64,000 nucleotides of DNA, from the NCBI RefSeq assembly GCF_002252705.1, contig NZ_NQLA01000004.1, positions 62,001-126,000 of the forward strand. The letters are read 5' to 3'. This stretch comes from Vulcanococcus limneticus LL (GTDB lineage: Bacteria; Cyanobacteriota; Cyanobacteriia; PCC-6307; Cyanobiaceae). A model generated the notes under the pieces. That model saw only the letters and a list, made by a program, of their open reading frames with translations, made no database searches and was not told the DNA's origin. Positions 25,275-35,353 of this stretch are shown here, piece after piece (position 1 is the stretch's first letter; each line of letters opens with the position of its first letter). Position numbers and translations under genes: made by a program.

Positions 25275-26119
25275 GGACGCTGGGCAGGCAGGGGGCCGCG
25301 GCGGCCCGGACCGATCGAGGCCTCCAGGAAGCTCACCAGGGTCTCGGCCGGCGGATAGAGATCCCAGGAGCGCACCAGCTTCAGGGCCTCGGCCAGCACC
25401 GCCTCGCCGCGATAGAGCTGGGCCCATACCTCCTGGAGCTGCTTGGCCTGGGCACCGCCGTCCAGCTCACCCAGGCCACTGCGCTTGATGCCGATGCGGT
25501 TCAGGCCCCGCAGCCGGCCAGGGTGCCCCTCAACGATCGCGAAGGGGGGCACATCGCGGTCGATGCGGCTCATGCCGCCCAGCATGGCCATGGTGCCGAT
25601 GTGCACGAACTGGTGGATGCCGAGCACCCCGCCGATCACGGCCCGATCGCCGATGACCACGTGGCCGGCCACCGCCACACCGTTGGCGATCACGATGCGA
25701 TCGCCCAGGTGGCAGTTGTGGCCCAGGTGGCTGTAGGCCATCAGCAGGTTGCCGTTGCCGATGCGGGTCTGTTCGCCGTCATGGGTGGCGCGGTTGATGG
25801 TGACGCACTCGCGGATCGAGTTGTCGTCGCCGATCACCACCTCGGTGGGGGCGCCGTTGTACTTGAGATCCTGGGGTTCGGCGCCGATGCAGGCCCCGGG
25901 GAAGATCCGATTGCGGCTGCCCAGGGTGACGCGCCCATCCAGCACGACATGGGGGCCGATGCGGCTGCCGGCGCCGATGCGCACCTCCGGACCGACCACG
26001 GCGAAGGGGCCGATCTCCACCCCCAGATCGAGCTGGGCGGCGGGATCCACCACCGCCGTGGGGTGGATGCGCGTCTGCCCGTCGACCGGGGCCTGACTAC
26101 TGGTCGCTGCGCTGCTCAT
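25271..26119 (-). CDS. lpxA: Acyl-ACP--UDP-N-acetylglucosamine O-acyltransferase
   Basis: A 282-aa left-handed beta-helix enzyme for the first step of lipid A synthesis. Hexapeptide repeats run from about residue 17 ([26 protein letters not shown]) through about 200. The catalytic-His region is [16 protein letters not shown], and [41 protein letters not shown] is typical. The C-terminal helical domain is present, slightly longer than in E. coli. It lies 4 bases after fabZ and overlaps lpxB by 4 bases. Confidence 0.96.
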   Translation of the reverse strand: MSSAATSSQAPVDGQTRIHPTAVVDPAAQLDLGVEIGPFAVVGPEVRIGAGSRIGPHVVLDGRVTLGSRNRIFPGACIGAEPQDLKYNGAPTEVVIGDDNSIRECVTINRATHDGEQTRIGNGNLLMAYSHLGHNCHLGDRIVIANGVAVAGHVVIGDRAVIGGVLGIHQFVHIGTMAMLGGMSRIDRDVPPFAIVEGHPGRLRGLNRIGIKRSGLGELDGGAQAKQLQEVWAQLYRGEAVLAEALKLVRSWDLYPPAETLVSFLEASIGPGRRGPLPAQRP

Positions 26120-26123
26120 CGCC

Positions 26124-26609
26124 TCAGTCCACCAGGGAAAACATCAGCTCGCCGGAGCAGACCAGCTCGCCATCCACCCGGGCCTCGGCCTTCACCTTGC
26201 CGAAGCGCCGGCGCTTGAGGCTGAGCAGCTCGCAGGTGATACGGAGTTGATCACCGGGCACCACGGGCCGACGGAAGCGCACCCCGTCGATGCCGGCGAA
26301 CACGAACAGCCCCTTCGGCAGCTCCGGCATCTGGGTCACGATCAGGCCACCCACCTGGGCCATCGCCTCCACGATCAGCACGCCCGGCATCAGCGGTCGC
26401 CCGGGGAAATGGCCCTGGAACTGGGGCTCGTTGAAGGTCACGTTCTTGAGGGCCACGGCGCGCTTGCCGGGCTCGTGCTCAATCACCCGATCCACCAGGG
26501 CGAAGGGGTAGCGGTGGGGCAGCAGCCCCAGGATCTGCTCGCTGGTGAGCACCGGAGCGGCGGTCGCCTGGGGGGCGGGAGCGGCAGCCGTGGCGGTGGA
26601 GTCGGACAA
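26124..26609 (-). CDS. fabZ: (3R)-hydroxyacyl-ACP dehydratase
   Basis: A 161-aa hot-dog-fold dehydratase of fatty-acid elongation. [13 protein letters not shown] is followed by [33 protein letters not shown], with catalytic H67 and E81. It lies between lpxC and lpxA, the common fab-lpx arrangement that balances fatty acids between phospholipid and lipid A. The first ~20 residues are an Ala/Pro-rich extension. The start is ATG 26609. Confidence 0.96.
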   Translation of the reverse strand: MSDSTATAAAPAPQATAAPVLTSEQILGLLPHRYPFALVDRVIEHEPGKRAVALKNVTFNEPQFQGHFPGRPLMPGVLIVEAMAQVGGLIVTQMPELPKGLFVFAGIDGVRFRRPVVPGDQLRITCELLSLKRRRFGKVKAEARVDGELVCSGELMFSLVD

Positions 26610-26647
26610 GAGTGTCAGGCAGGGAAGGGAGCGGCCGGGGTGCAGGC

Positions 26648-27505
26648 TCAGGCCGGCACGGGACTGGAGAGGGACGCCAGCCTCGCGGCCAGGGCGGTGT
26701 GGAGGCCGTGGGAACCGCGGAACGCGAAGACCTGGGCACGGGGCAGACCAACCAGGGCCAGATCCCCCAGCAGATCCAGGAGCTTATGGCGCACCGGTTC
26801 GTCGGGGTAGCGCAGGGGTGGGTTGAGCCAGCCGTCCCCGTCGCAGACCAGCGCGTTGTCAAGGGCGCCGCCGCGGATCAGGCCGGCGGCCCGCAGCTGC
26901 TCCACCTGGTCGCGGAAGCCGAAGGTGCGGGCCGGGGCGATCTGCTCCACAAAGGCCTGGGGAGTGAGCTCGAGCGAGTAGAGCTGGCGGCCGATGGCGG
27001 CCTGGGGAAACTCGATCGCAGCTCCGATCCGCAGACACTCGCTGGGCAGGGCTGTGGCGAAGCTCTGGCCCTGCTGGAGGACGATCGGCTGCTCCAGGCC
27101 CAGGGCGGCGGGACGCTCGCCGAGCGGCCGCAGTCCCGCCTCGGCGATGGCCTCCACCCAGGGCTGGGCCGAGCCGTCCAGCAGGGGCACCTCGGCCCCC
27201 TCCACGAGGATCAGGGCCGCCGTGATGCCCAGCCCGGCCAGGGCCGCCAGCAGGTGCTCCACCGTCGCCAGCCGGCGCGGGCCCAGGGCCAGGACGGTGC
27301 ACAGCTGGGTCTCGCACACCTGATCCGGGTGCAGGGCCGTCAGGCCCAGCTGGGGGGCATCCAGCCAGCCCACCCGGAAGCCCGGCAGCTCCGAGGGCTC
27401 CAGCCGCAGCCGGGCCTGACCGCCGCTGTGCAGACCCACCCCGGTGCGCTCCACCGGAGCGGCCAGGGTCCAGGCCTGGGAATAGTCGCTGGGCCAGAGG
27501 GTCAT
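26648..27505 (-). CDS. lpxC: UDP-3-O-acyl-N-acetylglucosamine deacetylase
   Basis: A 285-aa zinc deacetylase, the committed step of lipid A synthesis. Zinc ligands are visible at H84 (TVEHLLAAL), H240 and D244 ([12 protein letters not shown]), and the catalytic His is H266 ([11 protein letters not shown]). The N-terminus carries [13 protein letters not shown]. The family residues for the hydrophobic passage lie between the two halves. It starts at ATG 27505, 66 bases after bamA. Part of the envelope operon. Confidence 0.96.
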   Translation of the reverse strand: MTLWPSDYSQAWTLAAPVERTGVGLHSGGQARLRLEPSELPGFRVGWLDAPQLGLTALHPDQVCETQLCTVLALGPRRLATVEHLLAALAGLGITAALILVEGAEVPLLDGSAQPWVEAIAEAGLRPLGERPAALGLEQPIVLQQGQSFATALPSECLRIGAAIEFPQAAIGRQLYSLELTPQAFVEQIAPARTFGFRDQVEQLRAAGLIRGGALDNALVCDGDGWLNPPLRYPDEPVRHKLLDLLGDLALVGLPRAQVFAFRGSHGLHTALAARLASLSSPVPA

Positions 27506-27571
27506 GGCTAGGGCACCTCGGGGGGATGAATCGCTTCTGCTGAGTTCAGAACCGGGTCTCGCAACGGGGTC

Positions 27572-29884
27572 TCAGAACTTCCAGCCCACGCCAAGGTTGA
27601 AGCGCCAGTCGCCGCTGAAGTCCCGGCTAGCCACCTCCAGGCGCAGCGGACCCACCGGGGTGGTGACGATCACGCCGGTACCCACGGAGAAGCCCTGGCC
27701 GGGCTTGTTGAGCAGGGTGCCGGGCGAACCGGGCACGTTCTTCTGGGAGCCGAAGGCGGTGCCGCCATCGATGAAGAGCTCGCCGCTGACGATGCTGAAC
27801 AGGGGGAAGCGGTATTCGATCGTGGCCTCGCCGAAGCTGCGGCCCACGCCCAGGTCGCAGTCGTAGAAGCCGCGCACGGAGTTGGAGCCACCCAGGCAGA
27901 AGGCCTCGTAGGGAGGCAGCTGGCCCACGTTGGTGCCGGCGGTCACCTGGAAGGCCAGGGCCTGCTTGCAATCGGAGGGCTTCTGGCCGGGCTTGGCGCG
28001 GCAGCCCTTGTAGAACTTCAGCCAGTTCACCGGGATGTAGTGGGTGAAGCTGCCGCGCAGGCGGTTAAAGGTGGGCGAATCGGTGCCTACGGAGAAGAAT
28101 TGTTCGGTGCCGAGGCTGAGGAAGTTACCGGAAGTGGGGTTGCGGGGATCGTTGAGCTTGTTCATGGTGGCCGCAAAGCGCAGGCCCACCAGCTGGTTTT
28201 TACTAGCGCAGTTGTAGGCAACACAGATCACGTTGCCAACGGTGGTGCGGCTGCCGTTGAAGTTGTTGGTGCTGACGCCGTAGGGCATCACGTCACCGGC
28301 AAAGTTCATCGGCGTCACCTCCTGGGCACTGAGGCCCACCACCACGCTCCAGGGTGCGCGCTTGAAGGGGTTGCCGCCGTTGAGGGGCCTCACGAACTGG
28401 AGGTTGCCGCCGAAGCGCTGCAGGGCGATCGAGTTGCCGTCGAGGTTGAACCAGTTGAGGCTGGGGTCGGCTTTTTCAGCCTTGCTGATGCTGCCGAAGG
28501 AGGTGCCTGTGGGATTGTTGTTGCTGTTGATGTTGTAGGCGTTCGCGGAGGAGGGCGCCTTGAAGAAGTCGTTGGAGACGTCGGAGACGGTATTGACGTT
28601 GCCGTTGTTCTGGCTCTGGAAGACCTGGGGCACTTCGCGGCTCAGGAACAGGCGGGCCCTGAAAGCCGTGCGGTACTTGTCGCCCTTGATCCAGGGATCG
28701 CTGAAGGTGAGATCCGCCAGGCCGCCGTACTGGCCGTAGGTGAAGTTGAGGGCCATGTCCCAGGCCCGGCCCAGCAGGTTGCTGTCCTGCAGCTGGATCT
28801 GGCCGAAGACCCCCTGGCTCTGGCTGTAGCCGAGGCCGCCGGAGAGCGAGCCGGTGGACTGCTCGGTCACCCCCAGCACGATCGTGACCTCTCCCGGCGT
28901 GGCCGCCACGGGCCTCAGCGTCACCTTGACGTCACTGAACAGGCCAGTGCCGTAGAGGCGCTTGATGTCGTCTTCGAGCTGGCGGCGGTTGAAGGTCTCG
29001 CCGGGCTTGATCGAGATTTCGCGGGTGATCACCCAGCTCTTGGTCTTGCCCTTGTAGGCCCGGCCCTTGTCGTCGGTGGCGGAGCCCTCCTTGTTGAGGA
29101 ACTGCACGTCCACGCCGGCCACCCTGCCCTCCCGCACCTGCAGCTGCACCACCCCCTCGGGGCTGACGCGGCTGGGGCCAGTGACCCGGGCCAGGGAATA
29201 GCCCTGGTCGGAATACCACTTCTGCAGCTCGCCCAGGCGGGTCTGCAGGGTGTTGAGGTTGAGGGTCTTGCCGTAGTCCGCCGCGAAGGTGTCGGGGACC
29301 AGGGTGGCCGGCAGCTTGGTCTTGGCTCCGACGCCCTCCAGCTCCACCTTGGTCAGCACCGGGTTGGGGGCCACGGTCACCACCACCTGCACCCCCAGGG
29401 GGCTGTCGACGGGCTGGATGCGCACATCCGAGAACCATCCGGTGGCGTAGACAGCCGAGAGGTCGGTCTGGAGTTCGCTGCGGGTGGCGCGGGTGCCGGG
29501 GCGGGTGGCCATGGCGTCGTAGACGGCCAGCTCCAGGCGCTCGCGCTCGGGGTGCTGCTCCAGCCCCTTGACCACTACCTCACTGATCAGCACCCGTGGT
29601 TCGGCCGGCGCCGCCGGTGCCAGGCTACCTGGGCCCGCAGCGGGAACTTCAGCGGCCGGGGCCGGGGCAGCCTGCGGGGCAGGAGCCGGTGCGGGCGAGG
29701 CAGCTGGGGCGCTGCCGGCGGGGGCCGGTTGGGAGGTGGAGGGGGCGTCGGTTCGGGTGGAGGCCGGGGCGGCGAGGGCGCCCTGGAACCCGGCACCGAT
29801 CACCAGCACCGGCAGGGTGGCGGCGACCCCCAGGGCCTCACGCAACCGGTGAGTGCGGTTCATGACGTTGCTTGGGCCAGCCAT
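27572..29884 (-). CDS. bamA: Outer-membrane assembly factor BamA/Omp85
   Basis: A 770-aa Omp85 protein that folds beta-barrel proteins into the outer membrane. Domains in order: signal peptide (about residues 1-40), a Pro/Ala-rich stretch (40-95), three POTRA domains typical of cyanobacteria (LISEVVVKGLEQ, TKVELEGVGAKTK and AGVDVQFLN...WVITREISIKPGETFNRRQLEDD), then a beta-barrel with the lid-loop motif VRGFYD and a C-terminal Phe (GVGWKF). ATG 29884 is chosen because AGGA lies 5 nt upstream; ATG 29863 is the alternative. It follows purC by 42 bases and precedes lpxC. Confidence 0.93.
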   Translation of the reverse strand: MAGPSNVMNRTHRLREALGVAATLPVLVIGAGFQGALAAPASTRTDAPSTSQPAPAGSAPAASPAPAPAPQAAPAPAAEVPAAGPGSLAPAAPAEPRVLISEVVVKGLEQHPERERLELAVYDAMATRPGTRATRSELQTDLSAVYATGWFSDVRIQPVDSPLGVQVVVTVAPNPVLTKVELEGVGAKTKLPATLVPDTFAADYGKTLNLNTLQTRLGELQKWYSDQGYSLARVTGPSRVSPEGVVQLQVREGRVAGVDVQFLNKEGSATDDKGRAYKGKTKSWVITREISIKPGETFNRRQLEDDIKRLYGTGLFSDVKVTLRPVAATPGEVTIVLGVTEQSTGSLSGGLGYSQSQGVFGQIQLQDSNLLGRAWDMALNFTYGQYGGLADLTFSDPWIKGDKYRTAFRARLFLSREVPQVFQSQNNGNVNTVSDVSNDFFKAPSSANAYNINSNNNPTGTSFGSISKAEKADPSLNWFNLDGNSIALQRFGGNLQFVRPLNGGNPFKRAPWSVVVGLSAQEVTPMNFAGDVMPYGVSTNNFNGSRTTVGNVICVAYNCASKNQLVGLRFAATMNKLNDPRNPTSGNFLSLGTEQFFSVGTDSPTFNRLRGSFTHYIPVNWLKFYKGCRAKPGQKPSDCKQALAFQVTAGTNVGQLPPYEAFCLGGSNSVRGFYDCDLGVGRSFGEATIEYRFPLFSIVSGELFIDGGTAFGSQKNVPGSPGTLLNKPGQGFSVGTGVIVTTPVGPLRLEVASRDFSGDWRFNLGVGWKF

Positions 29885-29926
29885 GGGCGTCCTGAGCACG
29901 CGGCCAAGCCGCAAATGCCGCTGACG

Positions 29927-30685
29927 TTACCCGTAAATGCGCGGCTCGGGGCAGGCCCCCTGGACCCGTTTGAGAACCTCCCCGTAGGCCTCGACCACGC
30001 CGCCGAGGTCCTGGCGGAACCGGTCCTTGTCCAGGATGCGGTCGCTGGCATCAGCCACCTGCAGGTCCCAGAGGCGGCAGGTGTCGGGGCTGATCTCATC
30101 GGCCACCACCAGCTCGCCGGCGGCGGTGAAGCCCAGCTCGATCTTGAAATCCACCAGCTGCAGGCCGATTGCGGCGAAAAAGGCACGCAGCACCGCATTG
30201 ACCCGGAAGGCCAGGCGCTCCAGCTCCGCCCGCTGGTCGGCGTTCAGCAGACCGAGACGCGCAAGCCGGGCGTCGGTGAGCAGGGGGTCGCCGTAGGCGT
30301 CGTCCTTGTAATAGAGATCGAGCAGGGGCGGCTCCAGGGGCGTGCCGGCGGCGATCGGCATCTGCTTGCAGAGGGAGCCTGCGGCCACGTTGCGGATCAC
30401 CACCTCCACCGGCACGATCGACACTGGCTTCACCACCTGCCAGCTGCGCCCCTGCAGGCCCAGGTAGTGGGTCGGTACGCCCTCGCGCTCCAGCAGCTCG
30501 AACAGCCGGGCAGAGATCTGGCAGTTCAGCTCCCCCTTGCCGGCCAGCTGGGCCTTCTTGAGGGCGTTGAAGGCCGTGGCGTCGTCCTTGAACTCCACCG
30601 CCACCAGCTCGGGCCGGTCGGTCTGGAAGACCCGCTTGGCCTTGCCTTCGTAGAGCAGGGAGCCGAGGGTGTAGGCGGCAGTCAT
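29927..30685 (-). CDS. purC: Phosphoribosylaminoimidazole-succinocarboxamide synthase
   Basis: A 252-aa SAICAR synthetase, step 7 of purine synthesis. Motifs: [16 protein letters not shown] (nucleotide binding), [62 protein letters not shown] and [14 protein letters not shown] 30685 overlaps the stop of the upstream gene by 4 bases (ATGA). It sits in front of the outer-membrane genes, an order also common in related Synechococcus as far as I recall. Confidence 0.96.
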   Translation of the reverse strand: MTAAYTLGSLLYEGKAKRVFQTDRPELVAVEFKDDATAFNALKKAQLAGKGELNCQISARLFELLEREGVPTHYLGLQGRSWQVVKPVSIVPVEVVIRNVAAGSLCKQMPIAAGTPLEPPLLDLYYKDDAYGDPLLTDARLARLGLLNADQRAELERLAFRVNAVLRAFFAAIGLQLVDFKIELGFTAAGELVVADEISPDTCRLWDLQVADASDRILDKDRFRQDLGGVVEAYGEVLKRVQGACPEPRIYG

Positions 30686-31785
30686 GGCTGGGATCGGGCG
30701 TGGCCTCCGGGCTCCCGCGGCGAGCGCAGCTGGCGCTGCAGCTCCGCGCTGCGGGGTCCCTGCTGAGGATCCTGCCTCCTGATCTGCCACTCGCCGTAGG
30801 CATCATCGATGCGCTGGGCCAGCTTGAGGAAGCGCTCACTGGGCCGCTGGTCACTCAGGCCCGCGGCCTGGAGCAGGGCCCGCTGGTCCGCCAGCAGGGA
30901 GGCCGCCAGGCCCCAGGCGCCGGCGGCGGCAGCCTGGTCGAGGGCCGTCTCGAGCAGCTGGTTGCGCTGCTCCAGCGGCAGCTCCCGCAGCAGGGCCGCA
31001 GCCCGCTGCAGCCGCTCGGCCGCCGGCCGGCCGGGCAGTCGGCCCGCCAGCAGGGCTGCAGCGGCGTCAGCCTCCCGACCCAGCACCACCAGGTGCTCCG
31101 CGTAGACGTCCAGGGCCGGGCGAGTCGCCAGGCTGCCGTCCTGGCGCAGCTGCAGCGGCAGGGGGATGGTTTCGAGCGCGGCGAGACTGCCCTGGGACAG
31201 GCGCTCCAGGGCCTCGGCCGCCAGGCGGTGGTGCAGGCCGGCGTTGGCGGCCCGCCACTGCTGGATCAGCCACTGGTCCCGCTCGGACCCTGCCTGGGGC
31301 CCGTAGCGGTTCAGCACGGTGAGGGCGTCGTCGGGGGCGCGGCAGTTCAGCAGGGCATTGGCGTTGCGCAACACCAGCTCCAGGGAGCGGGGAGTGGGCT
31401 GCACCGCCAGCAGGGCATTGCGCAGCATCCGCAGCCGGCTCACCAGATCGAAGCGGGCGGCATCAAGGCAGGCGGCATCGAGGGAGGCCAGGTCGCCGCG
31501 CAGCAGCAGCGCCTCGAAGGCGGCCTGGGAGATCGTGGAGCCCGCGGGCTCCGCGGGCGAGGCGGCCGGTCCTGCCCCCGTGGCGGATCCGCTGGGACCG
31601 GGCGAGACGGCCGGAGCGGACTGGGCGGCCTGAGGCCCGGTGGGCCGAGCCGGGGCGGACTGGGCGATGACTGGCACGGCCGCCACGGCCGGCAGCGGCC
31701 CAGCGCCTGCGGCCAGCCCCCCCAGGACCAACCCCAGCGCCCTACTCAGCCCCAGCCGCACCGGCGTGTAAAGAAGGGATGGCAC
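30682..31785 (-). CDS. Exported alpha-helical (TPR-like) protein of unknown function
   Basis: A 367-aa protein. A hydrophobic signal sequence (about residues 8-30: [31 protein letters not shown]) is followed by an Ala/Pro/Gly linker to about 75. The rest is helical, rich in Leu/Ala/Arg with pairs such as [36 protein letters not shown] and [28 protein letters not shown], suggesting TPR-like solenoid repeats. The GTG at 31785 is supported by TAGGTT 28 nt upstream. It is the first gene of the purC-bamA-lpx operon, so it may serve the periplasm or outer membrane. I do not recognise the family. Confidence 0.72.
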   Translation of the reverse strand: MPSLLYTPVRLGLSRALGLVLGGLAAGAGPLPAVAAVPVIAQSAPARPTGPQAAQSAPAVSPGPSGSATGAGPAASPAEPAGSTISQAAFEALLLRGDLASLDAACLDAARFDLVSRLRMLRNALLAVQPTPRSLELVLRNANALLNCRAPDDALTVLNRYGPQAGSERDQWLIQQWRAANAGLHHRLAAEALERLSQGSLAALETIPLPLQLRQDGSLATRPALDVYAEHLVVLGREADAAAALLAGRLPGRPAAERLQRAAALLRELPLEQRNQLLETALDQAAAAGAWGLAASLLADQRALLQAAGLSDQRPSERFLKLAQRIDDAYGEWQIRRQDPQQGPRSAELQRQLRSPREPGGHARSQP

Positions 31786-31807
31786 CGCGCAGCGTCCACT
31801 GGGCCAC

Positions 31808-31813
31808 AACCTA
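31808..31813 (-). promoter_or_regulatory. -10 element candidate for the purC-bamA-lpx operon
   Basis: TAGGTT on the minus strand, 28 nt before the GTG at 31785. It would head an eight-gene transcript. Confidence 0.45.
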
Positions 31814-31862
31814 GGGGACCCCGCCGGGCCCTCCCACCCGCTCCGCCTCCGGCCCTCCCGCC

Positions 31863-33170
31863 ATGCCCACCCCCGCCGCCGCTGTGCCCAGTCCCGCCCG
31901 CGTGCTGGTGGTGGGGGGCGGCGGGCGTGAGAACGCCCTGGCCTGGGCCCTGGCCCGCTGCGGCGGTGTGGAGCAGGTGTGGGTGGCCCCCGGCAACGGC
32001 GGCACCCTGGAGCTGGCGGGCTGCCGGCAGCTGGCCATTCCCGAATCCGACCACGCCGCCCTGCTGGCCGCCTGCCGCGAGCACGCCATCGAACTGGTGG
32101 TGGTAGGCCCCGAAGCACCCCTGGCCGCCGGCCTGGCCGACCAGCTGCGGGCCGCCGGCCTGCCGGTGTTCGGCCCTGGCGCCGATGGCGCCCAGCTGGA
32201 GGCCAGCAAACAGTGGGCCAAGGCGCTGATGGTGGAGGCGGCCATCCCCACCGCCGGCTACTGGCCCGCCTGCAGCCGCGAGCAGGCCCTGGCCGCTCTG
32301 GAGGCCCAGGGCAAGCCCCTGGTAGTGAAGGCCGACGGCCTGGCGGCCGGCAAGGGCGTCACCGTGGCCGAAACGCTGGAGGAGGCGCGAGCCGCGATCG
32401 AGGAGGTGTTTGACGGCCGCTTCGGCAGCGCCGGCGCCTCCCTGGTGCTGGAGGAGCGCACCCACGGCCCCGAGGTGTCGGTGTTCGCCCTCAGCGATGG
32501 CCAACGGCTCGTCCTGCTCCCCCCAGCCCAGGACCACAAGCGCATCGGCGAGGGTGACACGGGCCCCAACACCGGCGGCATGGGGGCCTACGCGCCGGCG
32601 CCGCTGTTGGATGCCACCGGGCTGGAGCAGGTGCGGCAGCAGGTGCTGGAGCCCACCCTCAGGGCCCTGCAGGAGCGCGGCATCGACTACCGCGGTGTGA
32701 TCTACGCCGGGCTGATGCTCACCGAGAGCGGCCCCAGCGTGATCGAGTTCAACTGCCGCTTCGGCGATCCGGAGTGCGAGACCCTGATGCCGCTGCTGGG
32801 CCCCGAGCTGGCTGCGGTGCTGCTGGCCTGCGCCCAGGGCCGCCTGGATCAGGCCCCGGAGCTGAGCATCGCCCCCCACTGCAGCGCCTGCGTGATCGCC
32901 GCCGCCGCGGGCTACCCCGGCGAGATCCGCAAGGGCGATCCGATCCGCAGCGGCCTGGTGCCCAGCGATGACCTGCAGCTGTTCCACGCCGGCACACGCC
33001 GCCAGGCCGATGGCACCTGCCTCACCAGCGGTGGCCGGGTCCTGGCGGTGGTGGCCCAGGCCGACGATTTCGATGCCGCCTTCACGCGGGCCTACGCCGG
33101 GCTGGACCAGGTGAGCTTCGAGGGGATCACCTTCCGCCGCGACATCGGTCACCAGGTGCGGAGCCGCTGA
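31863..33170 (+). CDS. purD: Phosphoribosylamine--glycine ligase
   Basis: A 435-aa GAR synthetase, step 2 of purine synthesis, with an ATP-grasp fold. Motifs: VLVVGGGGRENALAWAL, VAPGNGGT, VVVGPEAPLAAGLAD, LVVKADGLAAGKGVTVAET, LLPPAQDHKRIGEGDTGPNTGGMGAY and VIEFNCRFGDPECE. The start ATG 31863 is 77 bases from the divergent operon. It is followed rightward by the histidine kinase gene. Confidence 0.96.
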   Translation: MPTPAAAVPSPARVLVVGGGGRENALAWALARCGGVEQVWVAPGNGGTLELAGCRQLAIPESDHAALLAACREHAIELVVVGPEAPLAAGLADQLRAAGLPVFGPGADGAQLEASKQWAKALMVEAAIPTAGYWPACSREQALAALEAQGKPLVVKADGLAAGKGVTVAETLEEARAAIEEVFDGRFGSAGASLVLEERTHGPEVSVFALSDGQRLVLLPPAQDHKRIGEGDTGPNTGGMGAYAPAPLLDATGLEQVRQQVLEPTLRALQERGIDYRGVIYAGLMLTESGPSVIEFNCRFGDPECETLMPLLGPELAAVLLACAQGRLDQAPELSIAPHCSACVIAAAAGYPGEIRKGDPIRSGLVPSDDLQLFHAGTRRQADGTCLTSGGRVLAVVAQADDFDAAFTRAYAGLDQVSFEGITFRRDIGHQVRSR

Positions 33171-33215
33171 ACCGGCCAGCGGAGCGGCCGAGCGGGCCGG
33201 GGAGCACGACCTGCC

Positions 33216-33221
33216 TAGGCT
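33216..33221 (+). promoter_or_regulatory. -10 element candidate for nblS
   Basis: TAGGCT, 26 nt before the GTG start of the kinase gene. Confidence 0.45.
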
Positions 33222-33241
33222 TCTGGGGAGCCCCGAGCGCC

Positions 33242-35308
33242 GTGACCAGCTCCGCCTCCCCCACCCCTGCGGCCAGCGCGACCCCCCAGGCCGTCCTGCC
33301 CGCCTCCCGGCCGCCCCAGTCGCTGTGGCTGCGGTTGAAGCTGTGGTGGGCCGAATTCAGCCTGCAGACCAAGCTGCTCGCCGCCGCCACCCTGGTGGTG
33401 AGCCTGGTGATGACGGCGATGACCTTCTTCGCACTCAACGGCATCCAGACCGATGTGCGGATGAGCGACACCCGCTTCGCCCGCGACCTGGGGCTGCTGC
33501 TGTCGGCGAACGTGACCCCGCTGGTGGCCGAGGGCAACGACCGGGAGCTGGCGGCGGTGGCCGAGCGCTTCTGGCGTTCGACCCGCAGCCTTCGCTACAT
33601 CTTCTTCGCCGATCCCGAGGGGGTCATCTACCTGGGCATTCCGATCAGCGGTACCAGCGGCGGCAGCGAACTGCTGCTCAGCCGCCGCCTCGAACTCCCC
33701 CCCGATCTCGCCCGCCAGCCCCAGAGTCCGCTGATCCGCCAGCACCTCACCCCCGACGGGCAGGTCACTGACGTGTTCGTGCCTCTCGTCTCCGGGGGGC
33801 GGAATCTGGGCGTGCTGGCCCTGGGCATCAACCCCAACGAGGCCGTGCTCGCCAGCGCCGCCCTCAGCCGGGAGGTGACGGTGGCGGTGTTCATCTCAAT
33901 CTGGGTGCTGGTGATCCTGGGGGCGGTGTTCAATGCGCTCACGATCATCCAGCCGGTGAAGGAGCTGCTGCGCGGTGTGCGCTCCATCGCCGACGGTGAC
34001 TTCGCCACGCGGATCGCGCAGCCGGTGGGCGGCGAGTTAGGGGAGCTGCTGCAGGGCTTCAACGCCATGGCCTCCCAGCTGGAGGTCTACAAGGCGGCCA
34101 ACATCGAGGAACTCACTGCCGCCCAGGTGAAGCAGCAGTCCCTGATCGCCACCATGGCCGATGGGGCTCTGCTGCTGGATGCCGAGGGCCGCATCGTGCT
34201 GGTCAATCCCACCGCCCGGCGCCTGTTCCGATGGGAGGGGCGCAAGCTGGAAGGCAGCCCCCTGGATGTCGAGCTGCCGGAGCGGATCGGAGTGGAACTG
34301 CACGCCCCGCTTGACAGCCTGCTGATCGATGGGCGCGACAGCAGCGACGTGCGCTGCAGCTTCGGGGAACCGCCGCGCACCCTGCGGATCGTGCTGCAGG
34401 CGGTACGCGATGCCAGCGGCGAAACCCTCAAGGGCATCGCTGTGACGGTGCAGGACCTCACCCGCGAGGTGGAACTCAACGCCGCCCAGAGCCGTTTCAT
34501 CAGCAACGTCTCGCACGAGCTGCGGACGCCGCTCTTCAACATCAAGAGCTACGTGGAGACCCTCCATGACCTGGGCGACCAGCTCAGCGAGGAGGAGAAG
34601 AAGGAATTCCTGGGCATCGCCAACGCCGAAACCGATCGCCTCACCCGGCTCGTCAACGACGTGCTCGACCTCTCCCGGCTGGAGAGCGATCGGGTCTGGG
34701 CGCTGGAGCCGGTGGAGCTGCGGCCGGCCATGGAGCAGACCCTGCGCAACTACCGGCTCAACGCCGAGGACAAGGGCGTGGTGCTGGAACTCGATGTGGA
34801 CAGCACCCTGCCCCGCATCCGCGGCAACTGGGATCTATTACTGCAGGTGTTCGACAACCTGGTGGGCAACGCCCTCAAGTTCACAGCCAGCGGCGGCCTC
34901 CTTGCCCTGCGGGCCTATCCCTGGCCCGACCAGTGCCCCCTGGATCCCAGTACTGCTCCGGACAGCGCCAACCCCTACTGTGAACTCACCTCGCCCCTGC
35001 CGCGGCTGCGGGTGGAGATCGCCGACACGGGCTCAGGCATCTCCCGCGAGGACCAGAGCCGCATCTTCGAGCGCTTCTATCGGGTGGAGAATGCCGTGCA
35101 CACCGAAGTGGGCACGGGCCTGGGCCTCTCGATCGTGCGCGGCATCCTCGAGAAGCACGGCACGCGCATCCAGATGGTCAGCGAAGTGGGGGTGGGCACC
35201 ACCTTCTGGTTTGACCTGCCGCTGGAGCAGGCCGACGGCGACGAACTGCTGGTGGAAGGCGAGCGGCGCCGCGAACGGCGGCTGCTGGAACAGGCCGGCC
35301 GGGTCTGA
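33242..35308 (+). CDS. nblS: NblS/Hik33 (DspA)-type sensor histidine kinase
   Basis: A 688-aa membrane histidine kinase. In order: TM1 about residues 43-65, an extracytoplasmic sensor (66-210), TM2 about 212-232, HAMP (233-285), PAS (295-400), HisKA with phospho-acceptor H425 (SNVSHELRTPLFNIKSY), and HATPase with N box (NLVGNALKF), G1 (DTGSGI), F and G2 (GTGLGLSIV). Layout and motifs match NblS/Hik33, the conserved cyanobacterial kinase for high light, cold and nutrient stress. Start GTG 33242 with a -10 candidate at 26 nt. It converges with kaiC. Confidence 0.9.
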   Translation: MTSSASPTPAASATPQAVLPASRPPQSLWLRLKLWWAEFSLQTKLLAAATLVVSLVMTAMTFFALNGIQTDVRMSDTRFARDLGLLLSANVTPLVAEGNDRELAAVAERFWRSTRSLRYIFFADPEGVIYLGIPISGTSGGSELLLSRRLELPPDLARQPQSPLIRQHLTPDGQVTDVFVPLVSGGRNLGVLALGINPNEAVLASAALSREVTVAVFISIWVLVILGAVFNALTIIQPVKELLRGVRSIADGDFATRIAQPVGGELGELLQGFNAMASQLEVYKAANIEELTAAQVKQQSLIATMADGALLLDAEGRIVLVNPTARRLFRWEGRKLEGSPLDVELPERIGVELHAPLDSLLIDGRDSSDVRCSFGEPPRTLRIVLQAVRDASGETLKGIAVTVQDLTREVELNAAQSRFISNVSHELRTPLFNIKSYVETLHDLGDQLSEEEKKEFLGIANAETDRLTRLVNDVLDLSRLESDRVWALEPVELRPAMEQTLRNYRLNAEDKGVVLELDVDSTLPRIRGNWDLLLQVFDNLVGNALKFTASGGLLALRAYPWPDQCPLDPSTAPDSANPYCELTSPLPRLRVEIADTGSGISREDQSRIFERFYRVENAVHTEVGTGLGLSIVRGILEKHGTRIQMVSEVGVGTTFWFDLPLEQADGDELLVEGERRRERRLLEQAGRV

Positions 35309-35353
35309 TGGATGGGGCTGGCTAGTGCGGCACAAAGGCGGGCCGGGCCCCCC

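Noticed and set aside
28040-30766. 908-codon open frame on the plus strand
   Set aside because: Antisense to bamA and purC, which are certain; composition is Val/Gly/His-rich with no domain.
35309-35353. Hairpin between the convergent nblS and kaiC ends
   Set aside because: GC-rich GGGCC/GGCCC pairing is possible but has no T-run on either strand; chance is likely in this base composition.
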